Below, in pieces: positions 28,701-37,400 of a stretch of DNA of 64,000 nucleotides. Where the stretch lies: assembly GCA_013360915.1 (NCBI GenBank), contig JABWAT010000002.1, positions 446,098 to 510,097 on the forward strand. The letters run 5' to 3'. Origin of the DNA: Bacteroidota bacterium (GTDB lineage Bacteria; Bacteroidota; JABWAT01). The notes under the pieces are model-generated. The model worked only from the letters and a program-made list of their open reading frames with translations, was not told where the DNA came from and ran no database searches. The translations under genes were made by a program, and so were the position numbers. Each line of letters begins with the position of its first letter. Position 1 is the stretch's first letter.

Positions 28701-30694
28701 CGCTTCGTCTGCTTCTGGTATTTCTGATTTTGCCCGTTTACGGTCAGGCTCAGCAGCGGCACTGGATCTTTTTCGAATCCAAACCAACGGTCACCAGTCT
28801 GTCGCGGCTATCTGTTGTTTTTCCTGATGGCCAGATTGAAGAAAAACTGGCCACCGGTTGGAGTCCCGATTGGTATGATTACCCGGTTGATCCCCGGATG
28901 ATTCTTCAGATTGAACAAACCGGTGCAGTGATTCACCGGCAATCCCGGTGGTTAAATGCAGTTTCCGTTACGGCAACCGCCGATCAGTTATCCCGGATCA
29001 GTCAGATGAAAGGTGTGGCAGGTCTGGAACCGGTTAAGCAACTGGTACGACCGAGGGAAACCATGGTTCCCGTTACCGGTTCAGATGGTTTACTTAAGCA
29101 GAGCCCCGGTCTTGATTACGGACCCGGAGCCACTCAGATCAGGCTCACTGGTCTGGATCGGCTTCATCGTCTCGGAATTACCGGAAGAGGAATCCGGGTG
29201 GGTGTTCAGGATGCCGGAACCAAATGGCGCACGCATGAAGCCCTGCTGGGAGCAACCGTTCTCGCCGAGTACGATTTCGTTGAGAAGGATACCGATGTAA
29301 CAGGTGACGATTCTCACGGTACTGCCGTATTTTCCCTGATGGCAGCAAATCTGCCCGGGAAGATGATTGGCGGAACCTTTGGTTCTGAATTTCTTCTCAC
29401 AAAAACCGAATATTCACCCACAGAGACCCAGATCGAAGAAGACAACTGGGTGGCGGGTATTGAATGGCTCGAATCGATGGGTGTGGATATCATGAACTCC
29501 TCACTGGGCTATACCACCTTCGATGACGGATCGGGATATACTTACGCCAATGGTGACTTTGACGGACAAACAACCAAGTGTACCATTGCCGCCGACATTG
29601 CCGCCCGCGATAAAAACCTGGCTGTCTTTGTTGCAGCTGGAAACGAGGGAAACCTGGTACCAGGCACTCTTATTGCCCCTTCCGATGGTTTCTATGTCTT
29701 TTCGTCCGGCGCTGTCCGCTTCGACAGCACCCTGGCCAGTTTTTCATCAAGTGGTCCGACCAATGACGGTCGCATCAAACCTGATGGTTTATCCATGGGC
29801 TCCGGCAATCTGATTGCCACCAATTCCAAACTGGTCTATGCCAGTGGGAATGGGACATCGTATGCATCACCCCTTTCGGCCTCAGCCGGTGCTCTGATAC
29901 TGAGCGTCTACCCGGAATTGACCCCTTCAGATTTAAATCAGTACCTGCGTGAATCGGCCGACCGGTTTACGAATCCGGATAACCGGTATGGACATGGGGT
30001 GATTCATCCCCTGAATGCGCTTTATAAAGCCGGACCGGCCGTATCAAATACCTTCACAGCCACTCTCCAGAATGGAAATCTGGTTTTGTCGGGTTTTCTG
30101 GCCTGGAACCGACCTTTTATTCATGATAGTTTGCGGTTTCATTTTCACCGTCCGGGAGTGGCAGACCAGTCATTTACCCCGGTTTTGTCCGATTCGGCCC
30201 TGACAGTCACTATACCCAATCAATGGCAGCCGGGTGATACGGTTTGGTTCTCATTAACCGGAGCAGCGGGAAGTCAACCCGGTCAGGTGGTTTCCTTCAA
30301 CTGGCCAACAAAACCTGAATTCAGACGTTACCTGGTCATCGGACAATCGGAAACCACTGCAAAAAACATCCGGAGAGGGTCCTTCAAACCGGTGATCGAT
30401 ACGGTGTATGAAAAACCCGATCCCGATTTCACCATCGGGCATGCCTACCCGAATCCATTTAATCCCTCGGTGAGTTTAAAGGTCACCACGACCCGGTCTT
30501 CCGGTTTTCAGCTTCAGGTTTTTGACATTACCGGCCGGCTGGTCAGTACCTCCGACGGAGTCTTGCAGCGAGGGGTGAATTATCTGAGCTGGAATCCTCA
30601 ATCTTCCGGTTATCAACCTGCTTCCGGAATTTACTTTCTGGTGGTCCATTCACAGAATCAAACAAAGGTCCGAAAAGCCGTTTTTCTGAAATAA
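28697..30694 (+). CDS. Secreted subtilisin-like (S8) protease with C-terminal sorting domain
   Basis: 665 residues. Signal peptide at 1-19, propeptide-like region to about 145, then the peptidase domain with the likely triad Asp172 (GVQDAG), His207 (DDSHGTA) and Ser388 (NGTSYASP), and Asn316 (AAGNEG) in the oxyanion position. A beta domain follows. The last ~85 residues begin YPNPFNPSVSLKV and contain VFDITGRLV and ASGIYFLVV, the type-A sorting domain linked to type IX secretion in FCB bacteria. It should be exported and surface-attached or released. No T9SS machinery genes are in this window. Confidence 0.93.
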   Translation: MTLRLLLVFLILPVYGQAQQRHWIFFESKPTVTSLSRLSVVFPDGQIEEKLATGWSPDWYDYPVDPRMILQIEQTGAVIHRQSRWLNAVSVTATADQLSRISQMKGVAGLEPVKQLVRPRETMVPVTGSDGLLKQSPGLDYGPGATQIRLTGLDRLHRLGITGRGIRVGVQDAGTKWRTHEALLGATVLAEYDFVEKDTDVTGDDSHGTAVFSLMAANLPGKMIGGTFGSEFLLTKTEYSPTETQIEEDNWVAGIEWLESMGVDIMNSSLGYTTFDDGSGYTYANGDFDGQTTKCTIAADIAARDKNLAVFVAAGNEGNLVPGTLIAPSDGFYVFSSGAVRFDSTLASFSSSGPTNDGRIKPDGLSMGSGNLIATNSKLVYASGNGTSYASPLSASAGALILSVYPELTPSDLNQYLRESADRFTNPDNRYGHGVIHPLNALYKAGPAVSNTFTATLQNGNLVLSGFLAWNRPFIHDSLRFHFHRPGVADQSFTPVLSDSALTVTIPNQWQPGDTVWFSLTGAAGSQPGQVVSFNWPTKPEFRRYLVIGQSETTAKNIRRGSFKPVIDTVYEKPDPDFTIGHAYPNPFNPSVSLKVTTTRSSGFQLQVFDITGRLVSTSDGVLQRGVNYLSWNPQSSGYQPASGIYFLVVHSQNQTKVRKAVFLK

Positions 30695-30698
30695 TCTC

Positions 30699-31922
30699 AT
30701 GGAATTCCGTGAAGCCCTTCTGACTGCACTCGATTCGATACGGGCTAATAAACTCCGGTCTGTTCTGACCATTCTGGGAATAGTCATCGGGGTTTTTTCG
30801 GTCATATCGGTGATGACAGCAGTCCGGACCCTTGAGCAATCCATCAACTCCGGATTGAGTGTTCTGGGTACCAATTCCTTTGTAATCCAGAAATATCCTG
30901 CCATTCAAATGGGCCATGCCACCCGGTGGCAGTACCGGAACCGCCGCGATATCACCCTTCAGCAAGGTCAGCTGGTCAAACAAAGAAACCAATTGGCACA
31001 ATATGTGTCTATCACCGAGGATCAGGGTGGTGAAATGGTCCGGTCCCGGTTCGAAACCACCAGACCGGTGATTACCATTACCGGAGGGGATGAAGCCACT
31101 TTACCCGCACTGGGTAAATATCTTGCTGATGGCAGGAATTTTTCTGAGGAAGAAATCCTTGCCGACCGCCCTGTGGCCCTGATCGGGGATGAACTGGCTG
31201 CCAAACTGTTCCCCCAGGTTGATCCGGTGGGACAGCCAGTCTGGTTGAGGGGGAAACAATTTATCATCATTGGCCGGCTGGAAAGACAGGGAAATTCCTT
31301 TGGAATGTCCCAGGATAACTTTCTGATGATTCCCATCGGTCTCTTTGCTCAGTTATTCAATGAAGATGATTTCAGTATTGCCATTACGGCCCCCTCAGCA
31401 GAAACCTTTGAAGATGTGGTTGAACACATAACCGGTATTCTCAGAACCATCCGCAAAGTTCCTCCCGGAGAGGATAACGATTTCGAAATATTCAGCAATG
31501 AAAGTCTGATTACCACGTTTCGTGAGTTTACGCTTGTATTTTCACTTGCTGCTGCCGGTATCAGTTTCATCGCCCTGCTGGCTGCGGGCATCGGTATTAT
31601 GAACATCATGCTGGTTTCGGTCACCGAACGGACCCGAGAAATCGGGATCAGGAAATCGGTTGGTGCACTCCGTTCAGATATTCTTCGTCAGTTTCTATAC
31701 GAAGCGGTCATTTTATCGCAGATCGGCGGAATTCTCGGGATTATACTTGGTGTTGCTGGGGGGAATCTGGTATCGGTTCTCCTCGATATTGCACCTGTCT
31801 TTCCCTGGGACTGGGCGCTGATCGGGTTGACAGTCTGTACCTTGATTGGTCTGGTTTTTGGCATTTATCCGGCCATGAAAGCCGCAAATCTTGATCCGAT
31901 TGAAGCACTTCGCTATGAATAA
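30699..31922 (+). CDS. MacB/FtsX-type ABC transporter permease (no ATPase domain)
   Basis: 407 residues. N-terminal transmembrane helix (LRSVLTILGIVIGVFSVISV) preceded by ALDSIRANKLR, a MacB-type periplasmic domain (about 45-270), then three transmembrane helices with the FtsX-family segment VTERTREIGIRKSVGA and the C-terminal GIYPAMKAANLDPIEALRYE. This is the MacB permease layout without fused ATPase; no ABC ATPase gene is adjacent. It starts four bases after the protease. Mechanotransmission of periplasmic substrates is the family role; the substrate is unknown. Confidence 0.9.
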   Translation: MEFREALLTALDSIRANKLRSVLTILGIVIGVFSVISVMTAVRTLEQSINSGLSVLGTNSFVIQKYPAIQMGHATRWQYRNRRDITLQQGQLVKQRNQLAQYVSITEDQGGEMVRSRFETTRPVITITGGDEATLPALGKYLADGRNFSEEEILADRPVALIGDELAAKLFPQVDPVGQPVWLRGKQFIIIGRLERQGNSFGMSQDNFLMIPIGLFAQLFNEDDFSIAITAPSAETFEDVVEHITGILRTIRKVPPGEDNDFEIFSNESLITTFREFTLVFSLAAAGISFIALLAAGIGIMNIMLVSVTERTREIGIRKSVGALRSDILRQFLYEAVILSQIGGILGIILGVAGGNLVSVLLDIAPVFPWDWALIGLTVCTLIGLVFGIYPAMKAANLDPIEALRYE

Positions 31923-33795
31923 AACCATTATGAGAATCAGAAAAAACCACTTACTTTTATTTGCCATTCCGGTGTTGGTTTGGGCTTGTCAACCAGAAAA
32001 AAAGAGCGAACCGGTGAGTTATATGAACGACCCTCACTCCTTTTCGAATCCTGAACAGGTGTCGGTCAGGCACCTCGATTGGGAAGCATTTATTGACTTT
32101 GACAGCAAGGTGATCAGTGCAACGGCCACCTTTGATCTCACCTTTCACTCCAAAGCCGATACACTGATCCTCGATACCCGCGGATTGAATATCTCGGGTG
32201 TGGTATCGGGTGAAGAACAGGTTCCGGTTTTACTCGGATCTTCACACCCCATTTTCGGGCAGTCCCTGTCTATTCCGGTTAATCCGGATCATCCTACAGT
32301 TTCAATCCGGTATGAGACCAGCCCTGATGCAGGTGCATTACAATGGCTGACGGCCGCACAGACAGCGGGTAAATCACATCCTTTTCTTTTTACCCAATCT
32401 CAGGCCATTCTGGCACGTACCTGGATTCCGCTTCAGGATGCACCACAGGTACGCTTCACCTATTCTGCCAGAGTGAAGACAAGCAACGGACTTCGTGTGC
32501 TGATGAGCGCCTCGAACCCCGATCAGCCCGATTCCTCAGGATTCTGGTCTTTCCGGATGAACCAGCCCATTCCATCTTACCTGATGGCACTTGCAGCGGG
32601 AAATCTGGAATTCAGACCCATTGACCACCGATCGGGTGTCTATGCTGAACCAGAAGTGATTGAGTCGGCATCCCGTGAGTTTTCTGACACCGGTAAAATG
32701 ATCACAGCCGCTGAATCGCTCTATGGTCCCTACTTGTGGGACCGATATGATATTCTTGTGCTTCCTCCCAGTTTTCCCTTTGGCGGTATGGAAAATCCCC
32801 GGTTAACCTTTGCCACCCCAACCATTCTGGCGGGTGATAAAAGCCTGGTGGCACTGGTCGCACATGAACTCGCTCACAGCTGGTCCGGTAATCTGGTGAC
32901 CAATGCAGTATGGGATGATTTCTGGCTGAATGAAGGATTCACCGTCTATTTTGAAGGTCGCATCATGGAAGCGGTCTATGGACGTGATTTTGCTGTTATG
33001 GAACAAACACTTTCTTTTAACGGCCTTAAGGAAACCATCAGTGAACTGGGACCCGATCATCCCGATACACGACTGAAACTCGATCTGGCTGGGCGCGATC
33101 CGGATGAAGGGGTTTCTGACATTGCCTATGAAAAAGGTGCCAATTTCCTTCGGGTCTGTGAAAGGGAAGCCGGCAGAGAACGCTGGGATGCCTTCCTGAA
33201 AGACTATTTCACCACCCATGCCTTCACCTCGGTGACCACAGAACAGTTTTTGGATTTCTTTAACCGGAAACTGATTGCAGGGGACACTGCTCTTGCTGGC
33301 AGAATTGATGCTGAAACCTGGATTTACAAACCCGGTATTCCCCAGAATGCGGTCGTCTATCAATCCGAAAAACTGATGGAAGTTGACAAACAGGTGGCCG
33401 GTTGGGCATCAGGCACACCGTCAAATAAACTGAATACTGCTTCATGGACAACACCGGAATGGTTGTATTTCCTGAGACAACTTCCTCATGATCAGAGAAA
33501 CAGCCGGATGGCTGAACTGGATAAAGCATTCGGTTTTTCCAGATCAGGAAATTCGGAAATCCTGGCTGAATGGCTGGGTCATTCGATTGATGTGGGTTAC
33601 GAGCCGGCAAAACCTGTATTGGAGGCGTTCCTGATGAAAGTCGGGCGGCGCAAATTCCTCAAGCCACTTTATGAAAAACTTGCATCGACACCTGAAGGAC
33701 TGGAATGGGCCCTGAAAGTTTATTCAAAGGCCCGGCCCGGTTATCACTTTGTCAGTGTAAACACCATTGATGGTATCTTAAAGTTCACACCCTGA
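31915..33795 (+). CDS. M1 family aminopeptidase-like lipoprotein
   Basis: 626 residues from ATG at 31915 (overlapping the permease stop as ATGAATAA); ATG 31930 is an alternative. Lipobox-like VWAC follows the signal peptide. The M1 hallmarks are present: exopeptidase motif GGMENPRLTF, zinc motif HELAHSW near residue 317 and the third ligand in WLNEGFTVYFEG. Domain order resembles leukotriene A4 hydrolase/aminopeptidase B, with a C-terminal helical domain. Probably digests peptides in the periplasm or at the outer membrane. Confidence 0.9.
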   Translation: MNKTIMRIRKNHLLLFAIPVLVWACQPEKKSEPVSYMNDPHSFSNPEQVSVRHLDWEAFIDFDSKVISATATFDLTFHSKADTLILDTRGLNISGVVSGEEQVPVLLGSSHPIFGQSLSIPVNPDHPTVSIRYETSPDAGALQWLTAAQTAGKSHPFLFTQSQAILARTWIPLQDAPQVRFTYSARVKTSNGLRVLMSASNPDQPDSSGFWSFRMNQPIPSYLMALAAGNLEFRPIDHRSGVYAEPEVIESASREFSDTGKMITAAESLYGPYLWDRYDILVLPPSFPFGGMENPRLTFATPTILAGDKSLVALVAHELAHSWSGNLVTNAVWDDFWLNEGFTVYFEGRIMEAVYGRDFAVMEQTLSFNGLKETISELGPDHPDTRLKLDLAGRDPDEGVSDIAYEKGANFLRVCEREAGRERWDAFLKDYFTTHAFTSVTTEQFLDFFNRKLIAGDTALAGRIDAETWIYKPGIPQNAVVYQSEKLMEVDKQVAGWASGTPSNKLNTASWTTPEWLYFLRQLPHDQRNSRMAELDKAFGFSRSGNSEILAEWLGHSIDVGYEPAKPVLEAFLMKVGRRKFLKPLYEKLASTPEGLEWALKVYSKARPGYHFVSVNTIDGILKFTP

Positions 33796-34433
33796 TGCTG
33801 ACTGACCTGAAAACCGGAAAATGCCTGATTGTTGATGATTCTGAAGAGAACCTGGCAACCATCAGCCGGTTGATGAAAAAGTTCGACTTTTCCTCCATTG
33901 TTCTGGCACGATCCGGTGAGGAAGCCCTGGCCATTCTTCAGAATGAACGGAATTCAATGGTGTGGGATCTGATTCTGATGGACATTTCCATGCCGGGAAT
34001 GGGTGGAATCGATGCGAGCGCCCGGATAAAATCGGATGAAGAACTGCGTGACATCCCCATTATTATTCTTACCGGACATGCAGTCGAGGAATTCCTGTCA
34101 CCCGCGTTCGAAGTGGGTGTGAATGATTATCTGAGCCGGCCCATCCGCAAAATTGAGCTGCTGGCAAGGGTAAAAGCTGCTCTCCGGCTCAAACATGCGA
34201 TAAACCGTCGCAAACAAACCATTTCAGATCTTCGCGACACGCTCAACAACATCAAAACCCTCAAGGGATTACTTCCCATCTGTGCCAATTGTAAAAAAAT
34301 CCGTGATGACAGCGGATATTGGCAGCAGGTGGAAAGCTACGTCCAGTCGCACACTCAGGCATCCTTTTCCGAATCGATTTGCCCCGACTGTCAGCAGGAA
34401 CTGGCAGCCGGGGAAATCCATCATCACTCCTGA
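33795..34433 (+). CDS. Response regulator with C-terminal four-cysteine module
   Basis: 212 residues. Receiver domain 1-125 with acidic pocket (VDDSEEN), phosphoacceptor Asp63 (LILMDISMPG), Thr93, and Arg115 (YLSRPI) where a Lys is nearly universal. A helical/coiled segment (130-158) leads to a module with Cys163, Cys166, Cys196 and Cys199 (LPICANCKKIRDDSGYW ... ICPDC), a probable zinc site. The same tail recurs on bacterial REC and PAS proteins, and I know of no established function. It starts on the last base of the M1 stop. Its own stop touches that of the convergent alpha-2-macroglobulin gene. No kinase is adjacent. Confidence 0.88.
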   Translation: MLTDLKTGKCLIVDDSEENLATISRLMKKFDFSSIVLARSGEEALAILQNERNSMVWDLILMDISMPGMGGIDASARIKSDEELRDIPIIILTGHAVEEFLSPAFEVGVNDYLSRPIRKIELLARVKAALRLKHAINRRKQTISDLRDTLNNIKTLKGLLPICANCKKIRDDSGYWQQVESYVQSHTQASFSESICPDCQQELAAGEIHHHS

Positions 34434-37400
34434 TTATTTTCTGGCCTGGACTTTCAGCCGGTTTGTTTCGGTCACCGACCGGAAACCAGGTGAATACATG
34501 GCCTCTGCCACCACACCCGGTAACTTGAAATCACCGGCCGTTACCGCACGGACCATGTAGTAAAACGTCATCTTCCTGCTGGACGGTGCTTCGGTAAACA
34601 ACAGAATCCGGTCGTCCCTGATGTCGAGATAATCGGCCTGATCAAATTCACCCAACCAGCTCATGTCGTTTTTGCCCTTCAACCTTGGATTTTCAATTTC
34701 CAATCCGGCGGGCAGCAGGTCATTGATCACCACATTGCTGATGGGGTTGCCAGTCGTATTCTGTAAGGTCAGTTTAATCACCACCAGATCTCCCTGTTCA
34801 ACCCTGTTTCCCGATAAAGGACTGCCCTGACGGTCATAAAATTGCTTCCTGATTACCAGACCAGCATCGGATGGTTCGGGGTCGGTCCCGACCGGAATAC
34901 CAGTGAGCAACAACGTATAAGGGGTGGGTGTTTTTCCAGATCCGCCGACCAGTTTAATGGCTGATTCGGGCAGAACAGAAACGGACACAGGTGTTTCATT
35001 GAATTCCTTCTCGGTTGGAACACCCGTGATTTTTACTGAAGCAAAATCTGCCTTCGACTGTGCTTCAGAAACCCTGGCTGCCAGCAGAATAAAACTGATT
35101 TCCTGAGTGCTGAACCATTTTTCCTGTTTCAGTTTGTTGCTTAAACTCGTTTGTAGCAACACCACGCTGGAGTGGGAAGGATCGGCCAACCGGATGGCAT
35201 ACAGGTTCATAGCCAGGTTTCTGGTGTCAGAGGCCCAGGTCTGGCCGGATTCCCGGGGCATTTCTTTCCCGCCAAGACCCACAGGCAGCAGGGAGCTGAA
35301 GGTTACCAGATCTCCGTTCTGACCATAGGCCGAAGCCAGCAGAATCCTGGATTCAGTGGTCAGCTCTTTAAGATTGCTTCGGTAGTAATTCATCGAACCG
35401 ACATCCGGGTCGCCATCACGGGCAAGAACGAAAAGACCGTACAGATTAACACGGCGTGGAACCGTGATCCATTTCGGAGTGCTTCCTTCATAAAGATAAA
35501 TTTTCTCATTTTCCCTGTTGCGACTGACCGAGCGGACAAAATCCTTCAATTTATTGAGAATTTTCTGGTCGACTGCATAACCTGCGCGTTTGGCCTCAAT
35601 CAGAAAATGTGCTGCATAAACCGATGTCCACAGGTCGGGAGAGTTCGTTCCGGGCCACAATAAGATACCACCGCTGTATGTTTGCCGGCTCTCCAGCATT
35701 CTGATCGATTCGGTGATGAGTTCAAGGACCGGCTGGTTTCCTGGTAATCTGATTCCCGTGGTTTTGATCAGCTGTTCATAGTTGAGCATGGCAAATCCTC
35801 TCGAGGTGATTTGCTCACTGCAACCGTATGGGTAATTAACCACCTCACTGACCAGTCTGGATACATCCAATCCGGGAAGGGGACCCACCACCAGTTTTCC
35901 CGATAGGGAACCAGGCAACCAGTCCTTCGAGTATCCTGAAAGGGTTTTGGTCTCTCCTGGTGCCACCACGCCGGTCAGCTGACTCGTCTGATAGGCAGCC
36001 GTGGGACGGATGGACAACTCGGTTTCCTGCGACCAGTTTTCAGATCCGGCTGTTGCCGAAACGACGACTTTTCCCGTCCCGGTAACCGGTTTGGCAGAAA
36101 TCCGGACAAAAACCTGTTTTTCGGATTGGGCGGGGAGATTCATCTGCACCGGCACCCGGTCCTGAAGGGTGAGAGGACCATCGGTTTTTACCATCAGCTG
36201 GATGGACAGAGGTTTTGCCGTGGTGTTCGAGACCATCACTCCCATCGATACGGTATCGGAAGGTGCCATAAAACGGGGCAGGGCTGTCGAAAGAACCACA
36301 GGATCAGAAACTGTCATGGCTGCCTCTGCATTTCCAAACTGATCTCCATGGTGGGCAACCGCCATTAACCGGAGTTTCCCTGAAAAATCAGGGATATCAA
36401 TATCAAAGGAAACCGTGCCATCACTTCCGGTCTTCAGTTTATCACTCCAGAAAGAAACCAGTTTTACCCGCCTGGCTGTCAGCGGATTGATCCGCTTGGC
36501 CAGATTGTATTTATCTCCGCCCGCACTTGATGTCCTGAAGGTCAGATCCGGATAGATCAGGTGATACATGTCGAAGGCCTCTACCTGCAGTTTCCGCTTT
36601 TGGAAAAACCAGGTGAGAGGGTCTGGGGTTTTAAAATCTTTAATGGCAAGAATGCCTTCATCGACCGCAGCAATTGTGACCGAGGTCCCTGCCTTGTTGC
36701 CGGCTTTTACGGTGATGCGCTGTTTGGTTTTGCTTCGGCTTTCAGCCACTGCCTTAATTTCAACAGGTAACCGCTGATCCGGATTCAATACACGGATTGA
36801 GTGGTATCCATGGGCAACCGTTACCGGTATGGATCCATCATCCAGTGCCCTGAACAAGGTAGCCGATACGAAAATATTGGGTCGGTATTCTTCCTTGATT
36901 TTCAGATCGAGAACGGCTGTTTTCTTATCGGTGTCCACCCAGAAATGGTCATACAATTTCTCCCGTTCAAGAGTAATCAGCAATCGTCCGGGAAACGGAG
37001 TGTTGAACATCAGCCTGGCCTGATCGCCGGGCGAGTAAGTTTCTTTATCGGCTGCAATTTCCACGTGTCCTTCCTGATTGGTGGCAAAGGCGCCGCTGCC
37101 CGAGGTTCCGAATGCATAAGCATAAAACCACCCGCTCACATAGGTGGATGAGCCTGGTAAACCTACCTGTACTTCATAAGATCCGGTGGTGGTGGGAGTA
37201 AACGGAAAGACGATTCCATCTGTCTGAGAGGTGACCGTCTGTTCGGAAAGGACAATTTTTCGTTGGCGTGTCTCGAACCGGCGTCCACCCCAGCTGTTCT
37301 CGACCAGTGCGGATTCCCAAATGGTTCTGATCACTTTTACTGTGAGCTTGGCTGCATTGAGAGGCTCGCCTTGCTCGTTTACTGCCACCAGCGGAATAAA

